From JAXHMB01 sp034521755 (GTDB taxonomy: Bacteria > Bacteroidota > Rhodothermia > Balneolales > Balneolaceae): a stretch of 64,000 nucleotides of DNA. Made by a program: the position numbers and the translations under genes. The DNA lies in NCBI GenBank assembly GCA_034521755.1, contig JAXHMB010000004.1:248001-312000 (forward strand). The letters run 5' to 3'. The notes beneath the pieces are model-generated. The model saw nothing but the letters and a program-made list of their open reading frames with translations, ran no database searches and was not told the DNA's origin. Numbering within the stretch: the stretch's first letter is position 1; each line of letters begins with the position of its first letter. Shown here piece by piece: positions 45,744-54,322 of this stretch.

Positions 45744-45953
45744 ATGAGCATCAAAGTAAATTTAGATCTTATGCTGGTAAAACGAGAGATGTCGCTGACA
45801 GAACTCTCCGAAGAAGTAGGAGTCACTATTTCCAACCTTTCTATCCTAAAAACAGGAAAAGCTAAAGCCATTCGTTTTTCTACACTCGAAGCTATTTGTG
45901 AAGCTCTGGACTGTCAGCCGGGCGATATTTTAGAGTATGAACAAGGCGGATAA
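45744..45953 (+). CDS. XRE-type HTH regulator paired with DUF2975
   Basis: 69 residues, almost only one helix-turn-helix: MLVKREMSLTELSEEVGVTISNLSILKTGKA, then ALDCQPGDILEYE. The YozG/Cro-C1 group. It starts one base after the DUF2975 stop, so translation is coupled. It is likely to bind the dyads upstream of the pair and control its own operon. Confidence 0.9.
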   Translation: MSIKVNLDLMLVKREMSLTELSEEVGVTISNLSILKTGKAKAIRFSTLEAICEALDCQPGDILEYEQGG

Positions 45954-46055
45954 AAGTAAACGCATCCTACTGCCCCTTCACTTCTTTTTTCTCACCTATT
46001 TGTAAGGAATAGCCTGCCTGCCAGTCTTACATAGAAAAAAGAATGGTGAGCAATC

Positions 46056-46772
46056 ATGTCTAATCAAGAAAATTTCGATGCCAAATCTTATCTGAGCAGA
46101 ACTGTAAAAGAGATGCAGCCCGATGAGCAGCCTCGTGAAAAACTAATGAGCCATGGAGGCGAAGCCCTGAGTAATGCCGAGCTGTTAGCCATCATGCTGC
46201 GCACCGGCAGCCGCAAGATGAATGTCATACAAATGGCACAGGCACTGCTGGATCACTTCGGCGGGTTGCGTCAGCTGGCACGCAAGGGATGGCAGGATAT
46301 GAAAGTGATTCCCGGTATGGGCAAGGTCAAGGCCATCACGCTGGAAGCTATGTTTGAATTATCCAATCGCATACAGGTAGCCAGCTTGGGAGAACAGGTG
46401 CAAATTACTTCACCTGATGATGCGGTCGCCTATTTCGGACCCAAGCTCCGCGATCTAACCAAAGAAGTATTCATTGTTGGATTTTTGAACAATGCTAAAG
46501 TTGTACTGGGCTATAAGAAGGTAAGCTCGGGCGGCTCTACAGCAACCATTGTAGATCCGGCAGAGGTAATGCGACAGGCCGTAATGAATGAAGCGAACAG
46601 TATCATTCTGCTACACAATCACCCAAGCGGAAATAACAAGGAGTCCAAAGCAGATATCCAGCTCACCAACAGAATAGCTGAAGCGGGTAAACTGCTGGGC
46701 ATTCCCGTGGATGACCATATTATCATTGCAGGGGATGGATACACAAGCCTTAAAGCAAAAGGAATACTGTAA
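46056..46772 (+). CDS. radC: RadC family JAB/MPN domain protein
   Basis: 238 residues. The N-terminal helical region has SHGGEALSNAELLAIMLRTG and an HhH-like VIPGMGKVKAITL. The C-terminal JAMM motif is complete: an upstream glutamate in PAEVMRQA, then HNHPSGNNKESKAD. Known family members bind or process DNA repair intermediates, but the true activity is unsettled. The TAA at 46770-46772 lies at the edge of the GxxExxY-associated repeat. Confidence 0.92.
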   Translation: MSNQENFDAKSYLSRTVKEMQPDEQPREKLMSHGGEALSNAELLAIMLRTGSRKMNVIQMAQALLDHFGGLRQLARKGWQDMKVIPGMGKVKAITLEAMFELSNRIQVASLGEQVQITSPDDAVAYFGPKLRDLTKEVFIVGFLNNAKVVLGYKKVSSGGSTATIVDPAEVMRQAVMNEANSIILLHNHPSGNNKESKADIQLTNRIAEAGKLLGIPVDDHIIIAGDGYTSLKAKGIL

Positions 46773-47241
46773 TATAACGCAGATGACGCTGATTAAGCGA
46801 ATAACCGCAGATTTTATTTTTATGTTATGCTACACAAAGAACTAACAGGTCAAATAATAGAATCCTTTTACAAGGTATATAATAAGCTGGGATATGGATT
46901 CTTAGAGAAGGTTTATGAGAATGCACTATGTGCAGAATTGAAAAATCAAAGTTTAGGAGTTATATCTCAATTTCCAATACAGGTGTATTATAAAAACGAA
47001 CCTGTTGGCGAATACTTTGCTGATATTCTTGTAGAAGATAAAGTGATTGTTGAACTGAAAGCTGCTGAGTTCATTCGCAGAGAACACGAATTCCAACTCA
47101 TTAATTATCTAAAAGCAACCAAGGCAGAAGTTGGAATTCTTTTAAATTTTGGACGCAAACCAGATTTCAAAAGAAAGATTTATACCAACACAAATAAAAA
47201 CCAGCGTAAACCAGTTCGATCTGTGTAATCCGTGTTCCATT
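46771..47241. mobile_element. putative GxxExxY-bearing repeat-flanked element
   Basis: The left edge AACGCAGATGACGCTGATTAAGCG (from about 46776) and the right edge GATCTGTGTAATCCGTGTTCC (about 47218-47238) show partial inverted similarity to each other and strong similarity to the arms of the small element at 15251-15366. The whole unit is about 470 bases and contains only the GxxExxY gene. The mechanism of spread is unknown. Confidence 0.45.
46827..47228 (+). CDS. GxxExxY family protein (PD-(D/E)xK nuclease-like)
   Basis: 133 residues. The name-giving motif is in LGYGFLEKVYENAL near residue 25. Further on are FADILVEDKVIVELKAAE, the D...E-x-K set expected of a nuclease fold, and GILLNFG. 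Members are small, scattered in Bacteroidota and often flanked by repeats, as here. They are predicted nucleases without known function. A possible link to the repeat arms is inferred. Confidence 0.88.
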   Translation: MLHKELTGQIIESFYKVYNKLGYGFLEKVYENALCAELKNQSLGVISQFPIQVYYKNEPVGEYFADILVEDKVIVELKAAEFIRREHEFQLINYLKATKAEVGILLNFGRKPDFKRKIYTNTNKNQRKPVRSV

Positions 47242-47314
47242 CTTGTTCGATATTGGTTATTCAAAAGCGTTATATTCCTGCTTCAGTATTAATGCGATCT
47301 AGCATCAAATATCA

Positions 47315-48949
47315 ATGAAGGACTACCTACGTAAAATAATCAGCCATTCTCTACAGCAGTTTGAGCTTAATGAGGCCGATATACCAGATATCGAAATTGA
47401 AAAACCCAATGATCCAACCCACGGCGATGCCGCAACCAATATCGCCATGAAGCTGGCACGTCCACTGCGCAACAACCCGCGCAAAATAGCTGAGCAGTTG
47501 GTGGAGGGATTACAGTATGATAAAAAACGCATCAAAGCGGTAGAAATAGCAGGCCCCGGCTTCATCAATTTTCGGTATGCTCAAAACTACCTGTATGATG
47601 AGCTGGAAACTATTTTAAATCAAAAAGACCATTTCGGCAAAAGCTCAAATCATAAAGGCGAAAAAATATTAGTTGAGTTTGTCAGTGCCAATCCTACCGG
47701 TCCGCTTACCGTTGGGCATGGCCGAAATGCTGTGCTGGGAGACACCATTGCCCGGCTGTTGGAGTGGACAGGCGCAGAAGTTGATCGGGAATATTACTTC
47801 AATAATGCAGGCCGCCAAATGCGCGTACTCGGACAAAGCGTACAAGCCCGATATTTGCAAGAGCTTGGAAAAGACGCTGAGTTTCCTGAAGGCGGCTACG
47901 AAGGAGAATACATTCGCAATATTGCCAAAGATATGGTTGAAGACTATGGCGATTCACTGTCAGATAGTGATGATATCACTCCTTTCAAAGACAAAGCGGA
48001 ATCCCAAATATTTAAAGATATCAAGGAGACGCTTAAGCGAATGAATATTCATATGGATTCGGACTTCAACGAACGCTCGCTATACGATGACGGGTCTATT
48101 GAAAAAGTGGTAGAAAAACTCCGCGAAAAAGACCTGGCCTATGATGAAGACGGGGCTACCTGGTTTAAGACCACTGAGTTTGGCAAGGAAAAAGATACTG
48201 TAATCATCAAAAGTACGGGAGAACCCACCTATCGATTGCCCGATATTGCCTACCACGCCAACAAGCTGGACAGAGGTTATGATCTGGCTATTGATGTGTT
48301 TGGTGCCGACCATATTGACACTTATCCCGATGTCCTTTCCGGTATCAAAGCTCTGGGATATGATACCTCAAAAGTAGATGTAGTAGTATACCAGTTTGTG
48401 ACCATCGTTAAAGACGGGAAGCCTTTTAAAATGAGTACCCGAAAAGCTAATTTTGTTACGCTTGATGAACTCATGGACGAAGTAGGAGTGGACGTCACCC
48501 GGTTCTTCTTTCTGATGCGGTCACCCAATACTCATCTTGAATTTGATATTGCTCAGGCCAAAGAGGCCGGCGAAAAGAATCCGGTTTTTTACCTTCAGTA
48601 TGCACATGCCCGCATTCACAGCATCCTTAGAAAAGTGGATGATGAATACAGCTTCAGCAAATCACCGAAGCTTAATATTCTTACTCATGAAAGTGAAATT
48701 GCGCTCATCAAAAGCATGATACGTTTTCCCGAAATGATCAAAAGTGCAGCTGAAGCTCGCGAGCCACATCGTTTAATCAATTATCTTGAAGACCTGGCTT
48801 CACACTTCACCTCATTTTATCATGACTGCCGCATTTTGGGCGAAGAGGAGGAACTGGTTCAGGCCAGAGCCACCCTGGCTAAAGCGGTAGCACAAGTACT
48901 GGCTAACGGATTGGGTATTCTTGGAATTAATGCTCCGGAGCAGATGTAG
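47315..48949 (+). CDS. argS: arginyl-tRNA synthetase
   Basis: 544 residues. The N-terminal Arg_S_N domain precedes VEFVSANPTGPLTVGHGR, the HIGH-type site. The KMSK-type loop is FKMSTRKANFV, and the C-terminal DALR anticodon-binding domain reads EPHRLINYLEDLASHF. It charges tRNA-Arg. The start ATG at 47315 and length fit the family. A hairpin repeat lies between its stop and the convergent methyltransferase gene. Confidence 0.97.
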   Translation: MKDYLRKIISHSLQQFELNEADIPDIEIEKPNDPTHGDAATNIAMKLARPLRNNPRKIAEQLVEGLQYDKKRIKAVEIAGPGFINFRYAQNYLYDELETILNQKDHFGKSSNHKGEKILVEFVSANPTGPLTVGHGRNAVLGDTIARLLEWTGAEVDREYYFNNAGRQMRVLGQSVQARYLQELGKDAEFPEGGYEGEYIRNIAKDMVEDYGDSLSDSDDITPFKDKAESQIFKDIKETLKRMNIHMDSDFNERSLYDDGSIEKVVEKLREKDLAYDEDGATWFKTTEFGKEKDTVIIKSTGEPTYRLPDIAYHANKLDRGYDLAIDVFGADHIDTYPDVLSGIKALGYDTSKVDVVVYQFVTIVKDGKPFKMSTRKANFVTLDELMDEVGVDVTRFFFLMRSPNTHLEFDIAQAKEAGEKNPVFYLQYAHARIHSILRKVDDEYSFSKSPKLNILTHESEIALIKSMIRFPEMIKSAAEAREPHRLINYLEDLASHFTSFYHDCRILGEEEELVQARATLAKAVAQVLANGLGILGINAPEQM

Positions 48950-48973
48950 ATATTTGGGTTGAAAGTTAAAAGT

Positions 48974-49006
48974 TACAGGTTAGAACCATTCAACCTTTAA
49001 CCTGTA
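48974..49006. repeat. hairpin repeat between convergent argS and methyltransferase genes
   Basis: TACAGGTTA (48974-48982) and TAACCTGTA (48998-49006), perfect 9-base arms with further partial pairing outside. Same family as at 32434 and 49843. It may act as a terminator for both directions. Confidence 0.5.
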
Positions 49007-49020
49007 GGCCTTCAACTAAA

Positions 49021-49827
49021 TTAAGCCGGCAATAGCTTAGTAAAACAAACGATTCCTTTCGAAAACTGCTCTGCAACATTAAATCCAGCTCGATCAAACA
49101 GCTGGTTGCTTTCATCAATCGTCCAGAACTTAATACCTCCAAATTCTGCAGAATCCTGGAGTAGGCGGGCATACCACGCATCCGCTTTAACAAGATGCAT
49201 CATAAAAAAGATACCGTCTTTTTTTATTACTCTGCGTGCCTCATACATCACTTTTGCAGCATCTTTAAGCTCATTGAGCGTGCCGCCCATCATCAATCCG
49301 TCAAAGGTTGCCCCATAGAACGGCATGTGCTTGGCATCTGCGCGAAGTAAAAATAGATCCGCCTGATCCACTTCTGATTTTAAGCGAGCTTCTTCAAGCA
49401 TCTGCTTAGAAAAATCCAGTGCCACAACGCGACTTTTAGGCTCAGCGCTTTTAACAAGGCGTGCATAAAGTCCGGTAGAACAACCAATATCAAGATATAG
49501 CTTATCCGGCTGCGGATTTAGCCAATCTACCAACAGCTCCTTTTCCTTATTAATAGGAAACTCTTCACCTGTAAGAATAGAAAGCGATCGTTTGCGCCAG
49601 ATATCTTCATAAATGGAAGCTGTCAGTTTCCAGTGATTTGAGCTTTGAGCCCATGACATCGATACAGAATCATCACCCAAAAAATCAATGATATTATTGG
49701 TGATCTCATATTCGTCTCCCTTATTTGAGCACACCGATCCGTTAAATGATTTTTGCATGTGGGACGCTTCTTCAGGGATGGTAACAGAAGCCTGCTCATA
49801 TTTAGGAGAACGAAATTCTAAAGACAT
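49021..49827 (-). CDS. class I SAM-dependent methyltransferase
   Basis: 268 residues from the ATG at 49827. The longer frame to 49863 reads through repeat sequence and is rejected. SAM-binding motif I is YLDIGCSTGLYARLV near residue 110, followed by VVALDFSKQML and LLRADAKHMPF, typical of the UbiE/Methyltransf_11 group. An N-terminal cysteine-containing region (SVCSNKGDEYEI) may be a small recognition segment. Substrate unknown. The gene lies between two copies of the intergenic hairpin repeat. Confidence 0.87.
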   Translation of the reverse strand: MSLEFRSPKYEQASVTIPEEASHMQKSFNGSVCSNKGDEYEITNNIIDFLGDDSVSMSWAQSSNHWKLTASIYEDIWRKRSLSILTGEEFPINKEKELLVDWLNPQPDKLYLDIGCSTGLYARLVKSAEPKSRVVALDFSKQMLEEARLKSEVDQADLFLLRADAKHMPFYGATFDGLMMGGTLNELKDAAKVMYEARRVIKKDGIFFMMHLVKADAWYARLLQDSAEFGGIKFWTIDESNQLFDRAGFNVAEQFSKGIVCFTKLLPA

Positions 49828-49842
49828 TTCTAAATGTTTAAG

Positions 49843-49878
49843 GTTGAAAGTTGAAGGTTTCAATCTTTAACTTTCAAC
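49843..49878. repeat. hairpin repeat upstream of the methyltransferase gene
   Basis: GTTGAAAGTT (49843-49852) and AACTTTCAAC (49869-49878), perfect 10-base arms. It is related to the copies at 32434 and 48974 by composition and layout. Confidence 0.5.
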
Positions 49879-49933
49879 ATTTACTTTTAACTATGGATGA
49901 CTATAATACGAAGACCAAAGGTCCTTGTTACGT

Positions 49934-50728
49934 CTAATTGTCTTTCTGTAAGACTAATGAAATCTGTGCTCCTTTTTGAACACCCAGCATTTCTTTAGCA
50001 TTTCCTTTGTTGATACCAATTTCAAGCATGCCTGAACTTCCAATAAATGCCGCCGGTTCTCCCTCTGCTACTGATCCAAAGGTGGTCACAATTTCATCCA
50101 GAATCGTATTACCAACATATATTTTGGTACTCTTATTCTGAATAGCCTCTTCGATAAGTTCTTCTGAAACATTCGTTACCAGGTTTCCAAACTTGTCGAT
50201 GTGGATAACCCAGCCCTGAATGCCATCCTTATCAGCAATAGGTACCGCCCAGCGATAGGTGACCAACTCATCAACCGGCTCTCCTAAATCCTGAAGTTTT
50301 ACACCGGTGCTGAGATGCGCTGCAACCGGAGCAAAGATATCGCGTCCATGAAATGTATTGGATGATTTACTACCCCAGTATTTTTTGTTGGAAAGGCGGA
50401 CAGCCTCAAAATCTTTACCTTCGGTAAGCAGTGAAAAAATCCCGTTATCGGGGCCTACAAAAAGCTGGTCTTCTATACGAAGAGCAATGGGATTGCGTTC
50501 TGTTCCCACCCCCGGATCAACCACTACCAGGTGTACGCTGTCTTTAGGAAAAAGCATAGCAGAGTTTTTAAGTACCCAGGAACCTGCCATAATATCCTGT
50601 GAAGGAATATCATGAGATACATCCACAATACGAGCATCAGGGGCGATGCCCATAATAATGGCCTTCATAGCACTCACATAATAATCCTGCAGACCAAAAT
50701 CGGTCGTAAGGGTGATAACGTTATGCAT
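49934..50728 (-). CDS. SAM hydroxide adenosyltransferase (DUF62 family)
   Basis: 264 residues. The N-terminal part has ITLTTDFGLQDYYVSAMK and VVVDPGVGTERNP, the D and R of the catalytic set, and FHGRDIFAP gives the histidine. The C-terminal beta domain has WVIHIDKFGNLVTNV. Members hydrolyse S-adenosylmethionine to adenosine and methionine with water; fluorinase/chlorinase are rare relatives that need other residues. Its start overlaps the end of dnaN by 8 bases, so it is translated from the same transcript. Confidence 0.92.
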   Translation of the reverse strand: MHNVITLTTDFGLQDYYVSAMKAIIMGIAPDARIVDVSHDIPSQDIMAGSWVLKNSAMLFPKDSVHLVVVDPGVGTERNPIALRIEDQLFVGPDNGIFSLLTEGKDFEAVRLSNKKYWGSKSSNTFHGRDIFAPVAAHLSTGVKLQDLGEPVDELVTYRWAVPIADKDGIQGWVIHIDKFGNLVTNVSEELIEEAIQNKSTKIYVGNTILDEIVTTFGSVAEGEPAAFIGSSGMLEIGINKGNAKEMLGVQKGAQISLVLQKDN

Positions 50729-51836
50729 AGGTGTTGAGCATCACCGGCATAACAAGCATTAGCATCTGCTCCTCATCACCTTCTTCTGAAGGCTTTACAA
50801 TACCGGCTCTGTTAGGAGTAGAAAATTCAAAAAACACTTCATCACCATCTACATTACCAAGAACATCAGCCAAATACTTTGCATTAAAACCAATCTCCAT
50901 TTCATCTTCGCTGTATTCGCAGGCAATAGTCTCCTTTGCCTCACTGCTCATATCAATATCCTCAGCCCGAATAGTAAGCTTATCGGAATTTAGCTGCAGG
51001 CGAATTTGCCGTGTTGTTGAGCTTGAGAAAATAGCCACACGCTTTACGGTCGAAAGCATTTGATCCTTATTAATAGTCATGATTTTATCATTTTCATGCG
51101 GAATCACTGACTCATAATTTGGATACTGTTCGTTAATCAGGCGGGTAATAACAATAGTATTTCCACTCTTAAACTGTACGTGGTCGTCAGTAACTTGCAT
51201 ATTACACTCTTCGGCATGCAGTGCCTTCTGAACCAGGCTCAGTGCTTTTTCGGGCACTATAAAACTGAGTTCTTTTTCAGATGTCAGGTCGGTTTTAATA
51301 TATTTTACCAAGCGATGGCCATCGGTAGCAACAAACTTGCTTTCTTCGGGACCCATCTCAAAAAAGACGCCCATCATAGCGGGACGAAGGTCGTCGCCCG
51401 AAACGGCAAAAAGCGTCTTTTCAATAGCCTTGAGCATAATCTCTTTAGTGGTATTCAGCGTGTGGCCTTCATCAAGGTTGGGCACTTCCGGGAACTCATC
51501 CGAATCTTCACCAACCAGCTTATAGGTACCTTTATCAGTACGGAATTTAATATTAAACTTGTCATCTACTTCAAAAGCCACGGGAATGTCCGGCAGCTGA
51601 CGAAGAGTTTCAACCAGACGCCGGGCAGGAATTGCTACAGAGCCGCCATCCTCAATGTCGGCATCCATATATTCAATAATAGAAATTTCAAGGTCCGTTG
51701 CAGTTAGCTTAAGCCTGCCATCTTCTGTTTCAAATAAAATAGTTTCAAGAATAGGAAGAGTGGCTTTATTTGGTACAGCCCCCGATACGGCCGAAAGTGC
51801 TTTTACAAGTTCACTGCTTGATATATTAAATTTCAT
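50721..51836 (-). CDS. dnaN: DNA polymerase III beta subunit (sliding clamp)
   Basis: 371 residues from the ATG at 51836; a TTG two codons upstream is less likely. The three clamp domains are visible: MKFNISSSELVKALSAV at the N-terminus, SGDDLRPAMMGVFFE in the middle and VLGNVDGDEVFFEFSTPN near the end, with the usual C-terminal LMLVMPVML. It is the replicative processivity factor. It is not next to dnaA or recF here, so the classical dnaA-dnaN group is broken. The SAM hydrolase gene overlaps its end. Confidence 0.96.
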   Translation of the reverse strand: MKFNISSSELVKALSAVSGAVPNKATLPILETILFETEDGRLKLTATDLEISIIEYMDADIEDGGSVAIPARRLVETLRQLPDIPVAFEVDDKFNIKFRTDKGTYKLVGEDSDEFPEVPNLDEGHTLNTTKEIMLKAIEKTLFAVSGDDLRPAMMGVFFEMGPEESKFVATDGHRLVKYIKTDLTSEKELSFIVPEKALSLVQKALHAEECNMQVTDDHVQFKSGNTIVITRLINEQYPNYESVIPHENDKIMTINKDQMLSTVKRVAIFSSSTTRQIRLQLNSDKLTIRAEDIDMSSEAKETIACEYSEDEMEIGFNAKYLADVLGNVDGDEVFFEFSTPNRAGIVKPSEEGDEEQMLMLVMPVMLNTYA

Positions 51837-52049
51837 ATGCAATAAGTTTTGTGCTAATTATTCTCTGCTTTGATGCAGTCAAAAACCCAGTTTAAAGAAG
51901 CTATATACTAACAAATACTGACTCCCATAGCAACTGCATAGCTGGTTATAAATAACAAATTTTGTGGTCTTTTACATCTCTATTTTTGCTTTATGTGATT
52001 GCTAATTGTTTGGTTATTTTTGGACTTCAAATGAATCAACTTTTACAGT

Positions 52050-52979
52050 GTGAGAATAATTCTTCTGGGTCCAACAGCCGTTGGGAAAACTGATCTATCT
52101 TTAAGTTTGGCAGAAACACTCAATGCAGAAATTATTTCTGCTGATTCCCGCCAGTGCTACAAGTATATGAATATTGGCACTGCCACACCCGGCATAGAAG
52201 AACGCAGAGCAATTCCACACTACAATCTTTCTATCATTGATCCCGCTACAAAAGACAGTGCTGCCAATTTTTATAAACGATCCCAAAAATGGGAAAAAGA
52301 AATACAAGAGCGGGGGAAAACCCCTCTTTTTGTGGGTGGCAGCACTCTTCATGTGCAATGTCTTATCCAGCCTTTTGATGATATCCCGGACGCTAATCAA
52401 GACAATATTGATGCCATTGAAGAACGTATTGAAAAAGAAGGCATTGAATCATTGTACAAAAAACTTCAAAAAGTAGATCCGGAATACGCACAAGAAATGG
52501 ACGGTATGAATACCCAACGTATCGTTCGCGCACTTGATGTGTGGAAGCAGACAGGCCGGCCTTTCAGTTCTTTTCACTCTAACGACGGTCCCATAGTGCC
52601 TGCCAATGATACCATTGTGTTCGGACTTAAGCGTGATCGCCAAAAGCTATACGATCGCATCAACCAACGTGTTGAGAAAATGTTTAGCTTGGGATTCCTT
52701 GATGAAGTACGCTCTATCCTGGATATGGGCTACTCGCTCGAAGATCCCGGACTAAATACGGTAGGCTATAAAGAAGCAATTGCTTTTTTAAATGATGAGA
52801 TGTCGCGCGAACAAATGGTCAAAAATATGAAAACCCAAACACGCCGCTATGCCAAGCGTCAGCTTACCTGGTTCCGTCGCTGGGGTTTTATCCACTGGCT
52901 CAACCTTGATGAACTGAGCACAAAAGAAGCTCAAGAAAAAGTGATTCAGGATTTAGCAGCTAAGTCAAATAAAGATTAA
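52050..52979 (+). CDS. miaA: tRNA dimethylallyltransferase
   Basis: 309 residues from a GTG at 52050 (VRIILLGPTAVGKTDLS). The P-loop is GPTAVGKT, then ISADSRQCYKYMNIGTATP. The later pieces HYNLSIIDP and GLNTVGYKEAIAFL are typical. It isopentenylates A37 of tRNAs that read UNN codons. It heads a compact group miaA-purS-clpS-purQ-lptB-rhodanese; gaps between genes are 35, 10, 3, 5 and 9 bases. Confidence 0.96.
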   Translation: MRIILLGPTAVGKTDLSLSLAETLNAEIISADSRQCYKYMNIGTATPGIEERRAIPHYNLSIIDPATKDSAANFYKRSQKWEKEIQERGKTPLFVGGSTLHVQCLIQPFDDIPDANQDNIDAIEERIEKEGIESLYKKLQKVDPEYAQEMDGMNTQRIVRALDVWKQTGRPFSSFHSNDGPIVPANDTIVFGLKRDRQKLYDRINQRVEKMFSLGFLDEVRSILDMGYSLEDPGLNTVGYKEAIAFLNDEMSREQMVKNMKTQTRRYAKRQLTWFRRWGFIHWLNLDELSTKEAQEKVIQDLAAKSNKD

Positions 52980-53014
52980 CTTTAGGCTTATTCATTAACC
53001 GCACGAATTTACTC

Positions 53015-53263
53015 ATGTATAAAGCTACTGTAAACGTAACACTTCGAAAATCCATTTTAGATCCAAAAGGCAAAGCCGCACATCATGCACTGCAAAACCT
53101 GGGCATGGATGATATTGAAAATGTGCGCATTGGAAAATTTATTGAACTCGATATAGACGCTGACTCAAAAGAACGAGCTCAGACTATTGCCGAAGATGCT
53201 TGCACACAGCTGTTGGCCAACGAGGTAATGGAAGACTTTGAAGTTACGATCCACGAAAACTAA
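53015..53263 (+). CDS. purS: phosphoribosylformylglycinamidine synthase subunit PurS
   Basis: 82 residues. It has the small PurS fold: VNVTLRKSILDPKGKAAHHA, then RIGKFIELDI and a C-terminal helix with LLANEVMEDFEV. With PurQ and the small PurL it makes FGAM in purine synthesis. The partner PurQ follows after an inserted clpS; PurL is not in the window. Confidence 0.95.
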   Translation: MYKATVNVTLRKSILDPKGKAAHHALQNLGMDDIENVRIGKFIELDIDADSKERAQTIAEDACTQLLANEVMEDFEVTIHEN

Positions 53264-53273
53264 ACGTTGTCTT

Positions 53274-53612
53274 ATGGTTGATCCGCTGATGATATTGTTC
53301 GGGTCAGATCCGGACAAAAAAACTGAAGAGCAACCTGACATTGAGGTTGATGTTCTGGAAAAAGAACAAGAAGATGAAGAAGAGGATACTCCGTGGAGAG
53401 TTATCCTTTTTAACGATGAAGTTCATACCTTCGATGAAGTTATAGGCCAGCTTAAAAAAGCATTAGGCTGCAGCGACTCTCATGCAGAAGAGCTGACCAT
53501 GAAAGTTCATAGCGAAGGCAAAGCCAAAATTTACGAAGGAAGCTTTGAAAAATGTTTCGAGGTAAACGGTGTACTCAAAGAAATTCAACTAATCACTGAA
53601 ATTAAAGGATAA
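53274..53612 (+). CDS. clpS: ATP-dependent Clp protease adaptor ClpS
   Basis: 112 residues from the ATG at 53274. The long acidic N-terminal extension (EKEQEDEEEDT) is followed by the ClpS core WRVILFNDEVHTFDEVI, then MKVHSEGKAKIYEGSFE. The core contacts N-degron substrates and passes them to ClpAP. It sits between purS and purQ. The longer frame starting at 53238 overlaps purS and is rejected. Confidence 0.94.
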   Translation: MVDPLMILFGSDPDKKTEEQPDIEVDVLEKEQEDEEEDTPWRVILFNDEVHTFDEVIGQLKKALGCSDSHAEELTMKVHSEGKAKIYEGSFEKCFEVNGVLKEIQLITEIKG

Positions 53613-53615
53613 AAC

Positions 53616-54317
53616 GTGTCTGCTACATTTGGAGTAATTGTATTTCCCGGTTCTAACTGCGACCATGATGCCTATCATGCACTCGCTCATATCATGAATG
53701 CTGAAACAAAGTTTCTTTGGCACAAAGATACCGACCTGTCCGGTATTGATTTTCTTTTGGTGCCCGGCGGATTTTCTTATGGGGACTACCTTCGATCAGG
53801 CGCTATTGCCCGATTTTCTCCGGTGATGAATGCCGTAACTGATTTTGCCATGAAAGGCGGACCGGTGCTTGGTATTTGCAACGGTTTCCAGATTTTACTT
53901 GAAGCGGGACTCTTGCCCGGAGCTATGCTCCATAACGAGCAGCTCCGCTTTGTCTGCAAGCAGGTTCATCTTCGCTGTGAAACCAACGACACCCTTTTTA
54001 CCAACACCCTTAAAAAGGGAGAAGTAATTAAAGTGCCCGTTGCTCACGGAGAAGGAAACTATTTTACTGATGAGGATACCCTCAAAGAACTTCAGGATAA
54101 TGATCAGGTTGTTTTCCGATACTGTGATGCTGACGGAAACACCACCAAAGATGCCAACTTCAACGGCTCTCTTGACAATATTGCCGGCATTTGCAATAAA
54201 CAGCGCAACGTAATGGCTATGATGCCGCATCCGGAACGGGCTATGGAAGCCAAACTGGGATCTGAAGATGGTAAAAAGATTTTTGAATCTATTCTCAACC
54301 AGCTCGTCACAGTATAA
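53616..54317 (+). CDS. purQ: phosphoribosylformylglycinamidine synthase subunit PurQ
   Basis: 233 residues from a GTG at 53616. It is a class I glutamine amidotransferase: GVIVFPGSNCDHDAYHA, LVPGGFSYGDYLR, the nucleophile in GPVLGICNGFQILLEAG and the histidine in MMPHPERAMEA. It supplies ammonia from glutamine to PurL. It starts 3 bases after clpS and is followed 5 bases on by lptB. Confidence 0.96.
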   Translation: MSATFGVIVFPGSNCDHDAYHALAHIMNAETKFLWHKDTDLSGIDFLLVPGGFSYGDYLRSGAIARFSPVMNAVTDFAMKGGPVLGICNGFQILLEAGLLPGAMLHNEQLRFVCKQVHLRCETNDTLFTNTLKKGEVIKVPVAHGEGNYFTDEDTLKELQDNDQVVFRYCDADGNTTKDANFNGSLDNIAGICNKQRNVMAMMPHPERAMEAKLGSEDGKKIFESILNQLVTV

Positions 54318-54322
54318 TTCCC

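Noticed and set aside
45101..45953. Toxin-antitoxin pair
   Set aside because: The membrane protein is the DUF2975 type with four helices, and the HTH protein is its known companion; nothing looks like a toxin.
49934..50728. Fluorinase or chlorinase
   Set aside because: The sequence matches the common SAM hydrolase branch (D, R, H set); no evidence for the halide site or the insertion loop of the fluorinase.
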